Positions 41,189 through 51,417 of a stretch of DNA of 64,000 bases are shown in pieces. Source of the DNA: Marsupella aquatica (Eukaryota; Marchantiophyta); contig OZ316892.1 of assembly GCA_973895155.1 (NCBI GenBank), positions 19,344,001 to 19,408,000 on the forward strand, written 5' to 3'. The notes beneath the pieces were generated by a model. That model made no database searches, was not told where the DNA came from, and was given only the letters and a program-made list of their open reading frames with translations. Numbering within the stretch: position 1 is the stretch's first letter; the number at the start of each line of letters is the position of its first letter. The translations under genes and the position numbers were made by a program.

Positions 41189-44100
41189 TGTCACGTCATC
41201 GGCTGCGGCCTTAACTCAGACTTCAGCTTAGACGGGCACATCCCTCGTAAATCTAAGGGTTCGGGCAGGAAAGGAAGCACGTAATGCACCTTATTCTCGT
41301 AAACTAGCGCTAAGTGCGCATACTGCTAAATACGGACACCTCCTAGGTATGGTTTGTGTTCCGCTGCCGGAACGTACCTTAGTCGATAGCAGGATCGACC
41401 CCGGCTTAAGGGCTTCTAAGCCTTCGTGCTGTCCGCCTTCGATCCGGATTCGATGATACAGGTCCTCAACCCGTGCTCACAACCACTTACCCGTAGGCTG
41501 CACCCTGTGCACGTCTTGGGTAGTGCGTTCGGCTTGGCGCTGCCACCCATATACGAGAAACCCACACACATACACGCGCACATGCATACAATCTCGATTT
41601 ACACGAAGGAAAATGATGGGAAAGGATTTTACTACAAAGGGAACATATGCGTACACTTAGTTGACCCGACAGCCCTAGAATGAACAGGTTCAAGGCCGAG
41701 GGTGCACACTACAACGGAGCCCGGCTCCGCACTCGCCCGGCGAGCTTAGTCCTACCCCCTCCCCTTGGTACTCTTTCATTCCCAGAGGTCAGGACTCCCC
41801 GCACATACTGCGGACGCCCAACTTTGCAACTAAACCCCCCCCCCCGTCTCTACCGAGGGGTGCACGAAATACTAAGGGCCGAGGGACGGGGTGTCCTCTC
41901 GCCGAAGATTCACTGACTACGGTCCTAACTAAGCTGACAGTCAGGCCGGAAACGGCTGTGTCTTATTAGAAGATCCTAATCTATGCAAGCTGGACAGCAC
42001 TGCAGCGATGCTGTACCTAAGGCAGGTGCCTGTCCCAAGAGCCTGACTAAGCTAGTCCTAATCCTACTCTATTCCTACTCCGCCGCTAATGCCTGGCACG
42101 CTTGCCAGAGCCACCTGAATTGGAGCGGCCATCCCGCTGCCTTCGAAGCCTATCATTGTCCGCCTTGAGGAGCTGGACCTCGTCCAGCAGAGATTCGTTC
42201 TCTCGCCTCGCCGCGTCCGTCTCCTCTGCTGCCTCCTGACAAGCCTCCTCCAACTGCTGGGCGTCACTTGTCAGTTTACCCGCTAGTTGGTCCTGTTTCT
42301 CGGCCTCGGTTTGGAGCTGCGCCACCTCGGCCTGTAGCGTGGCTATCTCCGTCGTGTCCCGCTGGGCCCGTTCCTCGGCCTCCTCCAGGTCTTTCTGCCA
42401 GGTGACAGTTTGATTCTTCAAACTGTCAATCTGGTTCCGGAGTCGTGTAATCTCGGCTTCATTCCCAGCTTTGGCCTGTTCGGCTAGGGCGGTAAGAGCG
42501 TGCGCCTTTGCTAACAACTCATCGGCGGCTGCAACCTTGGGTCGTAGTTGCCAAAGCTCAGCCTCTTGAGCTGCAACTTTGTTCTTTAGGTACACGGACT
42601 CCACCTGGTACCGCTCTATCCTCTGAAGGGCCTCTGACTGGGCCCGACCTGCCTTTACTACGACAACCAACTCCTGATTGAAGAAACAGGCTACCTTCCG
42701 GGCCATGAACTCCTCGGTATCCCGGGAAATTTGATGAGAGAAATCTCCCAGAAGCCCGTTCAGAAATATACCCGGTACGAAGAATTCCGGGTGGTCCAGG
42801 TTGTGCCTGTCCGGAGTTGGGCACGGGCAGACGTCCACACGCGCGGGGGCCGGGGCAGTGACGTCCAGCCCTGGGGACGTAACGTTGGAAGGGGCTGGAG
42901 CGTCCTCCTGTAGCAATGTCTGGTTCTCCAGAATAGCCACCGGTGGGTCTTTGGGAGAACCGGGCTCGGGTAAGACCTCCGCCGTACCGACTTCTGTACT
43001 TAGCCCGGCCTGTTGGGTCGCATCAACGGTTGCGACACCCGACCCATCTGGTACCTCCTCGGTTACGACTACAGCTACTTGTGGAGGTGGGGTGGGTGAA
43101 GCTGGCGTGTCCGCTGGACTTCGGGCCTCGGGCTGGGGCCGTCTCTCCAAGGCCGGGAAAACCCACCTAGCTGGGACCAGCTTTGTAACATTGACACGGG
43201 GAAGGGTTTGTCGATCAAACCGGGCGTACCACTCAAGAATGATCTCGATGTGGCTAGCGAAATACGCCTTCCCGCCAATGTACAGCGTCTTCCTTCGCCG
43301 CTCCATCTCTTCATGGAATTTCTTAGCGAAGTACGACGCCCACCTCCTAGGTCGATAGTTCTCGACTTGGATAACCTGGGCGGCGGAGATCTCCCCCTGG
43401 GGTTCCATCATGTGGAGGGCGTACCTCTGGAACTCCAGTCGCTCAGCTATCTCGGGGATGAGGCAGGTTTTCATCACAAACCCGTTGTCCACTGCTCCCT
43501 CTGAGGGAAAACTTGAAGATTGGTACTTGGCTCCCTTGCCCCCGGGAGCCCGTGATTCGACTCGATGGTCACCTTCGGGTAACCCGAAGATCATCCTGAG
43601 CCGTTCTTCCGTGAGGGACATACTCCTTCCCCGTAGCCGAGTATGTTGACGCGCGTTGTCATAATTCCTGACGAACTCCGTCATGTCCTCCCCATAGTGC
43701 CTGCAAGTGTTCCAGGGGAGGGAGGCGAGGTGCTCGAATCCCTGAGTCTTCAGGTACACCGCATGCTTGGGATGGAGGATGTTTTTGTGAACATTTTCCC
43801 CCATGCGGTGCATCGTCATCTTGGCCACGGCTACCGTGGCCAATGGTAACCCGGATGCAGTGGCGGATTCCTTCCTCTTCTTCCCCCGTGACTGGCTTGG
43901 GGAAGGTGACACCTCCCCATCCTCCCGATCGGGCCTGGGTAGTGCTACTGCCGTTAGTAACGGGCCCGGGTCGGCCACGGTCACCAAGTTGTCTGCCGGG
44001 GCCGCTCCTGGGGTCAGAGCAGGGGGTGGGGACGATATAGTATCGGCCCCCTGAGCGCTTGTTCCTCTGGGCCGCCTGGTCAAGGGTAGGGTAGCCTCGT

Positions 44101-45189
44101 CGTCATCGCTAAGATCCACAGCGTTGATGACGGAGCGTACTTGTGCTGGCTGGGCGATCGGTGGTGGGGTTTGGCTAGGCTGCGGCTGAGGCTGAAGCTG
44201 AAGCTGAGCCTGAGGTTGTACGGGTATGGGTACGGGTACAACTGAGTTGGTCATGTTGGTTGTTGGCCGAGTTCCTATGAAGCTCTGTAGGTGCTGGTAG
44301 AAGTTCTCTGAAGCGAGTGCAGACGACCTTGTCGAACGGGTAGTGCTGGACTCGCTGTTGATGATAGCCCGAACCTGAGCAGGGATGTGGTCAAAGTGAT
44401 GTCGCTGCAAGTCGATCGTACCCGGGATATTGAAGACCTCGTCCGGAAGCCGAAGCAATGCTTCCCAGAACCCGATATATTTGTCTCCATTGAAGAAGTA
44501 CCCGGATACCTCTGCTGGTCGGTAAAGCTCGCTCTGAGACGGGTAGTCAAAGTTAAGGATGTAGTGGTGTCGTCCTGCTAGGCGGATGGCTCGCTCGTAC
44601 TCGCGTTCGATTTCATATCGGCGCGGGTTAGCGTGTTTCAATGAGTCGGCCAAGTGCCTTCCGGTAGATAGGAACTGCGTCTAGAATCGAATGGCCGAGC
44701 TGGAGAGGATCGTGTGCGACATTCAGAGGAGATAGTAGTGGCGACTTAGAGCGAACGAGAGAGCTGGGGTCGAAGCTGGTGCGTGGACTGATGGACTGGT
44801 GCACTACAAAGGGTTGGCTCCCCTTTTATACCTTGAGGGCTTGTCGATCCCCCGACGTCTCCTTGACGCCCATAGGCTGAACCGCTCACGCTTGTGGTGT
44901 GCCGGCCACTCCGCCGGTCTGAGTCAGCGCGTGTCAGTGGCCGCTTCCTTAAGTTCGTTATATGGACCCGAGGGAGGGGCCCCTCCACGCTCGTAACCCG
45001 GGTGTGCAAATAGCGACCAGCTGCCAGTCCGAACCTGAATTCCCCCTTATTGCCTAATGATATCCTACCCATAATGATTACCTAAATACTGTCGTTATGC
45101 TAATAATAGCGGTCTAAGACACTCCTAACGCACGTGCCGAGCGCAGTTAGACCAAATCACTCATTAACCGCCGTACCGGCAGCGTCACA
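41189..45189 (-). mobile_element. Giant solo LTR 3 (4,001 bp), divergent subfamily with its own ORF
   Basis: On the minus strand it runs from TGTGACGCTGCCG to GACGTGACA. It has TG...CA ends and perfect 5-bp duplications, and its removal rejoins a reading frame. No gag or pol. Its length, single long minus-strand ORF and conserved palindrome TTCCGCTGCCGGAA (41359-41372), with the flanking GTATGGTTTGTG and CGTACC, match the other giant LTRs. Overall sequence is otherwise strongly diverged. Hence the ORF-bearing LTR design is shared by at least two subfamilies. Confidence 0.88.
42086..44653 (-). CDS. LTR-encoded 855-codon protein of the divergent subfamily
   Basis: Intact frame inside solo LTR 3. 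Order: N-terminal domain about 1-130 (YEREYERAIRLAGRHHYILN); Gln/Pro-rich linker (about 140-270, QAQLQLQPQPQPSQ); globular domain about 280-480 with LTEERLRMIFGLPEGD, DNGFVMKTCLIPEIAERL and EISAAQVIQVENYRPRRW; Pro/Ala linker (about 500-630); and a coiled coil to the end (about 640-840) with a basic, Gly-rich tail. The blocks FGLP-x-G, NGF, and EI-x2-AQV-x3-E fall in the same order and spacing as in the 1,220-codon protein, so I infer remote homology. No catalytic motif. A structural or gag-like role, or a DNA-binding role, is possible. Confidence 0.78.
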   Translation of the reverse strand: MADSLKHANPRRYEIEREYERAIRLAGRHHYILNFDYPSQSELYRPAEVSGYFFNGDKYIGFWEALLRLPDEVFNIPGTIDLQRHHFDHIPAQVRAIINSESSTTRSTRSSALASENFYQHLQSFIGTRPTTNMTNSVVPVPIPVQPQAQLQLQPQPQPSQTPPPIAQPAQVRSVINAVDLSDDDEATLPLTRRPRGTSAQGADTISSPPPALTPGAAPADNLVTVADPGPLLTAVALPRPDREDGEVSPSPSQSRGKKRKESATASGLPLATVAVAKMTMHRMGENVHKNILHPKHAVYLKTQGFEHLASLPWNTCRHYGEDMTEFVRNYDNARQHTRLRGRSMSLTEERLRMIFGLPEGDHRVESRAPGGKGAKYQSSSFPSEGAVDNGFVMKTCLIPEIAERLEFQRYALHMMEPQGEISAAQVIQVENYRPRRWASYFAKKFHEEMERRRKTLYIGGKAYFASHIEIILEWYARFDRQTLPRVNVTKLVPARWVFPALERRPQPEARSPADTPASPTPPPQVAVVVTEEVPDGSGVATVDATQQAGLSTEVGTAEVLPEPGSPKDPPVAILENQTLLQEDAPAPSNVTSPGLDVTAPAPARVDVCPCPTPDRHNLDHPEFFVPGIFLNGLLGDFSHQISRDTEEFMARKVACFFNQELVVVVKAGRAQSEALQRIERYQVESVYLKNKVAAQEAELWQLRPKVAAADELLAKAHALTALAEQAKAGNEAEITRLRNQIDSLKNQTVTWQKDLEEAEERAQRDTTEIATLQAEVAQLQTEAEKQDQLAGKLTSDAQQLEEACQEAAEETDAARRENESLLDEVQLLKADNDRLRRQRDGRSNSGGSGKRARH

Positions 45190-45194
45190 GGGAG
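45190..45194. repeat. Target-site duplication (GGGAG), right copy
   Basis: Pairs with 41184-41188. Confidence 0.9.
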
Positions 45195-45490
45195 CTCTTT
45201 GTCCAAGAGCTGAGGGGAAGCAGTGGCATGGAAAGAGATATATCATGGGTTCCTGTAAGAATTGTGGAGTCAACAAGTTGCATTGGTGTACATCTGAGTT
45301 AGATCCAGTTGACAAGCAAATTTATTGAGTGGGAGACATTTCAGTATTTGGAGTTAGATGAGAAAGCCCAGCAAAAGAGAGAGAAGAAAAAAGGAACAGA
45401 CGAGAGTGCTACAAAAAAGTCAAATGGTTGAGAATGGTGTTTAAGAGAACTTCAATGGGTGAATTCAAGAGTCAAGTTTTGAATACAATG
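45195..45490 (+). pseudogene. Transposase-like gene, continuation after solo LTR 3
   Basis: Continues the frame cut at 41188: CPRAEGKQWHGKRYIMGSCK and CGVNKLHWCTSELDPVDKQI. After a shift near 45325 comes EWETFQYLELDEKAQQKREKK, and after another shift at about 45434 comes VFKRTSMGEFKSQVLNTMK. The Cys-x2-Cys spacing plus the RTSMGEF block resembles the region upstream of DUF7869 in eukaryotic transposon proteins. The homology stops at about 45490, where the next element starts, so the catalytic part is absent here. Confidence 0.55.
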
Positions 45491-45840
45491 AAGACAAACA
45501 TAGTGACGGACCAAACGAGAAGTATGACCACCAAACGAGAAGTGTGTTTACGATTTCGCCAAAAATGGCAAAAAATCACTAAAATTAAGATCAAAAATGC
45601 TAATTTGAGGATGAATCCAAAATCGCATCCAACATCGGATTTCAAATCGAGATACTATCGATGCAAAAACACAGAATTGTCACAATCTTGAATTCCGATA
45701 CACTTCATCTAAAAAAAGTGCAAATTCCAAAACCTGGAAAAACAATGCTTTTCACGTGATCCTTCTAAAAGCTAAATCCGAGCGTCAAACAAAATGAGTA
45801 AAATACAAGATTTCATTTTCGCCATCAAAATGGCAAACTG

Positions 45841-46270
45841 AAAATGGGATACGGCGTATCCCATTTTGGATTCAACTATTGAACATGGATGAAAACCACA
45901 CCAAATCATTCTCTTGACGCTTCCATTTAACCTCGGGTTAAAAATGTTTGAATTTTTAACTGTGGTAAAATTGAAAACTGCGAAAAACTGACCACGGACT
46001 ATAGTCAAACCACACAGTTAGTTAAGTTAACCCGACGACATGTCCAGAATTTTTTTAGCCCATAACGCATGATGAATACGAGATGGGATCCAAGTATCCA
46101 CTATCGTATTCAACCTCAATGTTTTCCACTTGCAACTTTGCTTCAGGAGATCTTTTGACATGAATACCAACTGAGATCCATGGATCCCATTTTTTTCGCA
46201 AGTCCAAAAACTGATCGGGAAAATAGGAGGATGAATACCAGATGGGATCCATGGATCCCATCTAGTATTC
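45841..46270. repeat. Palindrome cluster upstream of the transposase gene
   Basis: Four long palindromes: 45841-45867 (AAAATGGGATACG arm), 46075-46110 (AATACGA...TCGTATT, imperfect), about 46163-46190 (imperfect) and 46233-46270 (38 bp, arms GAATACCAGATGGGATCCA, one mismatched pair). The shared core is TGGGATCCATGGATCCCA. The next members lie in the coding sequence at 47136 onward. Confidence 0.85.
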
Positions 46271-46462
46271 AACCTCTACATTTTGAAGTTTTTGCATCGC
46301 ATACCTTGATATTCCAGTTTGAAGACCAACTGGGATCCACGGCGACTTCCTCAAAAATCTACAATTTAAATTTCAACATTCTTTGAAAAGACAGACTCTC
46401 ACGTGAAAAAACCCTCGTACGGACCAATCAGGGAATGCCACATGTCCAATGCCCCCAAAAAC

Positions 46463-46470
46463 TATAAAAG
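46463..46470 (+). promoter_or_regulatory. TATA box of the DUF7869-like transposase gene
   Basis: TATAAAAG about 155 bases before the ATG at 46622. The second Ser-rich ORF has the same TATAAAAG about 100 bases before its ATG (55020), supporting a real promoter. Confidence 0.55.
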
Positions 46471-46621
46471 GAAGAGCTCGCATCTGTTTTTCATCTTCAT
46501 TTCTCGTGATTACTTTGAGGTTTGTTCAGTATTGAGTAGTTGTTTTCATAGAATACTGTAATCTGAATTTTCTCTGTTGGATACGAATACGTACTCCTAT
46601 ACAACCCTTGTTTGATTCTCT

Positions 46622-48110
46622 ATGGCGTCTTCAAGTGATGAGTCAATTTATAGTTTAGATGCATCTTCGCCAGATGTTGTTCAAAAATTTATTCCATCTC
46701 GTTTGATGAATGAATTACCAGCCTCACAGAGAGTAGTGCCAGAGATTTCATTTTCCTTAGAATCTGAGAAATCAGAGTCTGATTCAGAGTCTTGTAGGAG
46801 TGTTGTGGGTGCTCCAATTTCATACTATGTCTCTCCAAGTAAACCTCTTAAACAATGTCTACTTGTAAAGAAGCCTAATGTAGTTCCTACGATAGAGACA
46901 CTTGGTTCACCGCAAACCCCGACAGATCTTCAAAGGCGAAGGCCCCGGTTTTTAATGCCAAGAACAACGTTACCATGTAGGCCCACCCAAAGATCTCCGT
47001 TGGTTTTTCCAATGTCTCGTTCTCCGGGAGTGAAGATAGCTGTGTCCAGTGTTCAATCACAGTTTGAGCGAATGAGGAGTCCAAATGTGCCAAAATTGTA
47101 GGGAGGGGCAGCCTCGGAGCCCAATTTGGTGGGTTGAATACCAAGTGGGATCCATGGATCCCACTTGGTATTCCCTACTCAAATGTTGAGAAACGGTGAA
47201 CGCGAATTGCCTATTTCGTCTCCTTCAATACCAAATTCCTTGGGTCAAATACGAAGTGGGATCCATGGATCCCACTTAGTATTCCCTCGTGGTATTTTGC
47301 AGAATCCTGTGCCCGAGTCACCGGTCTTGCGGACTTCCAACCCGAGTTCCGATGGTGGAATGCGAAATGGGATACGCGGATCCCAGTTCGTATTGCGCAA
47401 CGGAAAATTACCAAGTCATGACGCAGAACAGCAAGTGGGAAAGTTTTCACTTCAAAGTCCCAAAGGACGAATACGAGTTGGGATCCATGGATCCCAATCG
47501 GTATTCCCATCAGTTATTTCACCGAGTGGTAAAACTAACAACATGGGACTTCAAAGCCCTTTGGCGAGGATGCAGTGTGAGGTTTTTGGATCTTCCATTG
47601 GACGGCAAGTGCAAAACAAAAGAGGAAAGAGATCTAGTGTCCAAAAAATTCCTCGGAGATTATTGCAAAGTGAGCTGCCGGAGAGAGGGCCCAAAAATTC
47701 AAGGGTACATGCTAAATTGAAACTTGTCCAAAGATTATTCAATGGTCAAGATGAGCCCTCAAGTCGAGAAGAATCACCTAGGCTGGGATTACAGTCTCAG
47801 AGATAAGTGGGCGGTACTCCGACTGAAGATGTGAATATCATTAGAAGATTTCAAACTAGAAATCTCCGAACACCTATTACATTTTCAGAAGACTCTGAAG
47901 AGAGATCAGAGGAGGCTGCAAATGACAGAGAGACTGCTGTAATCTCAAATGTTGTTGAAGAGATCCTGTGATGTGAGATTGTTCATGAAACAGTTACAGA
48001 AAATATGGAGAGTGGAAACAACTCTACATAAGATCTTTTTGTTTTAAATTCTAATTCACTAGAAAATAGTGGGGGGGGGGTAAAGTTCTCCCGACACTAT
48101 TCAGGATAGA
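46622..48110 (+). pseudogene. N-terminal part of the DUF7869-like transposase, Ser-rich with repeats
   Basis: Starts MASSSDESIYSLDASSPD at 46622. One frame runs to about 48060 with in-frame stops at about 47099 (TAG), 47134 (TGA), 47804 (TAA), 47968 (TGA) and 48028 (TAA). It is Ser/Pro-rich, with four tandem units of about 111 bp (37 codons) at 47136-47506, each holding a palindrome that is read as GIHGSHLVF, GIRGSQFVL or GIHGSQSVF. A ten-G run at 48069-48078 marks a frameshift before the next frame. I infer a disordered N-terminal region ahead of the catalytic part. Confidence 0.65.
47136..47506. repeat. Four palindromes at about 111-bp spacing inside coding sequence
   Basis: 47136-47173 is a perfect 38-bp palindrome (arm GAATACCAAGTGGGATCCA). 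47248-47283, 47359-47394 and 47469-47506 are near-perfect versions. Start-to-start distances are 112, 111 and 110 bp. All keep the core GGATCCATGGATCC or a one- or two-base variant. Confidence 0.9.
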
Positions 48111-48116
48111 GTAGAG

Positions 48117-49928
48117 GTGACAAGACCCAGCAAGAAAATCAGAGATCAGATGATTAGAAAAGATAGACTTACCATTGCAAATCTAAAAAAATGCAAAATT
48201 AAAGATATTTTTAAGTATCCGTGTTGTGACAAGTTTTGCTTGAGGTCTCTGGGTCTAGAGGAATGCTCAAAACAACGCAAGTATTATTTTGGTCTTAAAC
48301 ACTTGCAAAAAAATATTTTGCTACGAGGTTGTATCATGAACAACTGTAGTACTTCTCGTGGATATAGTGTAAATGGACAACCTATATGTAGAGGAGGATT
48401 CAAGAAACTATATTCTTTAGGTAATAATAGATTGGCAACAATCCATGCAAACATGTTTACAAGGATTGAACGGGATACCTTTTGTAAGGAAGACTCACCT
48501 TCATTTCTAAACTTGGTGGAATGGTTGAAAGATTTTTTCCAAAAAAATATGGATAGTCTTCCCCATAAAGAGATTCATCACTTGCCAAACAATTGGACAA
48601 AGCAAGAGATACATGGAATCTTTGAAGCTGAAACAATGTTGCGAGAAGAACAACAAGTTACATATTCTTATTTTTTGCGTGTTTCGAAAAAAGTTTCCAA
48701 ATGTACGAATTCCTAAAAGGAGTCGATTTTCTACTTGTGGTCCTTGTACTGAATTCAAGGCTCTTCGGGACAAAGCAACAACTGAATAGGATAAAAGTAA
48801 GTTCCACTAACTATAACCTTCAACTTTAATTTGATGACATGTAATTCAATATTTGTCAAAGTTTATCCTTAGTTACTGATTTTTAATTCATTGCTATTGT
48901 ATCATTTCAGGAAAGTATATCAATGCCCTTATGGAGCATCGAAAAGTACAATCATTGGAAAGGATGAAGTTAGCCAAGCATCGTAAAAAATGCTATGATG
49001 AGCCCAACAAGTATTTGGGTATTTGTATAGATGGTATGGATCAAAAGAAAACAGAGCTACCACATTTTCTTCGTTGTCCAAAGAACATGGATGAAAAGTA
49101 TTTCATTCCAATACATGTTGTAGGTTGTCTCATCTTCAACAGGAACCTTGTAGCAAAAGTATTTTTGACATATCCCAATATCCATAATGATGCAAACTTG
49201 ACCATACATGTTATTCAAAATGTATTGAATACATGGGATGGGACATTACCAAGAGTGTTATATCTTCAATTAGATAATACCACTCGGGAAAACAAGAATA
49301 AATTCTTGATGGCTTATCTTCACATGTTAGTAGATTTGAAGATTTTTGACAAGATTAAAGTGGGTTTCTTGTTGGTCGGTCATACACATGACCAGATAGA
49401 TCAGATGTTTAGTAAAGTTTTGTCTAGGTTAAACAAGCACAAAGCATTTCGCTTGGAGACTCTTGAGGATATTATTTGACGAGCATATTCACCTGAAGCT
49501 TTGATCATATTTGTGGATGAAGTAGCCGATTTTTGAAAATTTGTCAATGAAAACGACCAGCCAAATGAGAAGGGAGTCTCAGGTAGAGTCTTGAGAGATC
49601 TCAATCTCATAACTTTTCAAAGGCAATTCAAATTCAACGAGTCATGGAGGATGAAAACGAAGAGACAACATTTCACGGGAAACATCTTTCCACGACCCAG
49701 GATTGGGAAGATGCAGTGACGTTCGTCAATTACATTCCAACTTCAAGAATGTGGGTTGCTGCACAAATGTCACTGAAGTCAGCAAAAGGTGTTGAGAGGG
49801 ATGATGTCCATGATTCTTCCAATACAGATGGTGCATTAACTACTCTGGTGAAATATGAAAAAGCTATCCAACAAGAAGCCTTAAAGGATGGGTCTAAGGC
49901 CTTAATTCCTTTTTCCAAAAAATTATGA
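48117..49928 (+). pseudogene. DUF7869-like (RNase-H-fold) transposase, catalytic part
   Basis: First block 48117-48716: CCDKFCLRSLGLEEC cysteine cluster, then RGYSVNGQPICRGGFKKLYS, a DNA-binding-type region. A frameshift in an A run near 48685 leads to FSTCGPCTEFKALRDKAT. An intron is likely at 48797-48910 (GTAAGTTC...TTTCAG). The second block 48911-49479 has candidate acidic residues in YLGICIDGMDQ, LYLQLDNTTRENKNKF and VGHTHDQIDQMFS, the hallmark pattern of the DUF7869 region found in eukaryotic mobile-element proteins. The tail 49644-49928 follows a stop (about 49477) and a shift. So it is a dead copy. It points toward the methyltransferase gene, with stops 262 bases apart. Confidence 0.75.
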
Positions 49929-49929
49929 T

Positions 49930-50190
49930 TTTTAGAAATGTAGTCCTAAAACAAGCAATAAAATCAGCATATTTGTTTGACATTCACCCTTTGCATTTTA
50001 AACTAGACTTTACATCAATGTTTGAGACAATACATATTCAAAACTTGATTTTCATAGAATTGACCTGTCAAAAACAATCATTTATATCATAGTCTAGGCT
50101 CCAAGGCCATTGACATCTCAAAACTTGCAAGTAAAGTCTACTTCTATGCAACTAAAACAACCCTAAAAAGTCTTACAGAAATATCCTCAG
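49930..50190. other. AT-rich spacer between convergent genes
   Basis: No ORF. The spacer probably holds the 3' ends of both transcripts. Confidence 0.4.
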
Positions 50191-50779
50191 CTAATCATCT
50201 CTTGTTTCCTCAACACTTCCAACAACTCCCGAAGAGTCAAGTCCTATGATTTCCTCCTCTCCAACTCCTATCTCTAGTATTGGTAGAATGGTCTCTTGAA
50301 CATCAACATCTAAATCCACCATGCCTTTGCCATCATCTTCCTCAATGTTGTCCACCAGGTTTAGAATTCTCCCTTTCAAGACACTACTCTAGCGCTCATC
50401 AATTTCTATAGCAACACAATGTCTTCCTTGTGCCAAAGAGGAAGACAATCCTGTGCCTGACCCTGAACAAATATCTAGCACCCAGTCTCCAACCTGGCTA
50501 AAGTGGGTAACTTCCCAATCCAATAACACTCTTGGCTTTTGGTAAAAGTTCACCATCTTATTGTCCCTATTGTGTTTCAACTTATTGGTCACAGCTGGAC
50601 ACACAACCACATTATTTCGAGACTCATTAGTCTCAAAATTGAAATGCTCCAAAGACCGTTTCCCATCCTGACTATGAAAGCCAATGGTGAAACACTCAAA
50701 ATTGCTGTTAAGCCTTGCACCTCCTGCATTCTTAACATTGTCTTTCACCCTGCAAAAACCAAAACTTGCATTATGGATT
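50191..50779 (-). pseudogene. DNA methyltransferase C-terminal exon (AdoMet motif I)
   Basis: The minus-strand exon follows an acceptor (TTTTTGCAG at about 50755, or an earlier one). It reads CPAVTNKLKHNRDNKMVNFY, then the AdoMet-binding motif I, VLDICSGSGTGLSSSLAQG, followed by VAIEIDER. After DER an in-frame TAG (about 50388) interrupts; the same frame goes on SSVLKGRILNLVDNIEEDDG to a stop at 50191. In family members the residue after ER is normally part of a helix, so TAG in place of CAG is likely. With motif IV in the preceding exon, the order IV then I places it in the beta class of amino-methyltransferases (N6-adenine or N4-cytosine). The motif lies at the C-terminal end, as expected for that class. 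Confidence 0.75.
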
Positions 50780-50852
50780 TGTTTCAAAATCAAACATCAT
50801 GAAATCATGAACACCAAAAAAACATATTCACCTTTTGAAATGTTTCTTACCA

Positions 50853-51310
50853 AATACAATTCTGGAAACCACCATTACACTCAGCTTTCAAGACAGTCTT
50901 GACAACATCATACTGGTCAATACTATGATGAATGATAATTCGCCAAAGATTTGCCTTGGTGACAACCTTGAAGGACTGAACCATCTTGGTCACCACTTCC
51001 ACACCCCATCCAACATTGTCTTCGTGAAGACAAGCAGTCATTCCAAACCCATAAGGAATATCTGCCAAAGCCAATGTGTAAGCTCGTGATGGGATTACCT
51101 CGTGCAACCTCTGAGCATCGGGTGTAAAGATATCATAGTACACATCCCCAAACTGTGGATGCTCAAAAGCATTAGGATGAAGTTCACTTCCCTGGGTCTC
51201 TTGGCAAGATTTCTTCATTACCAACCAGTTCTGTGCTTGTGCAATATGTGCATTGAACTTATTTGGGAAGGACTTCAACTCTTTGCTTTCTTCATTCTCT
51301 CCCTTCTTTT
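50853..51310 (-). CDS. DNA methyltransferase exon with motif IV (DIPYGF)
   Basis: Minus-strand exon between an acceptor (TTTTCTCAG before KDSSSRKKKG) and a donor (TGG then GTAAGAAAC near 50852). It reads AHIAQAQNWLVMKKSCQE, then YDIFTPDAQRLHEVIPSRAY, then LALADIPYGFGMTA. DIPYG is the catalytic motif IV of amino-DNA-methyltransferases in its DPPY-like form. NLWRIIIHHSIDQYDVV follows as the next strands of the Rossmann-like fold. The exon is open. The neighbouring exons are joined by short introns, so this is a eukaryotic-style gene for a bacterial-type enzyme. Confidence 0.75.
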
Positions 51311-51417
51311 TCCGGGAGCTGCTGTCTTTCTGAGAAAACAAAATTGGGTACATGAGATTCCTACATACTTAAGAATAAAACTGTAAAACAAATGCTCAGT
51401 CAATCTCAAATAAACTT

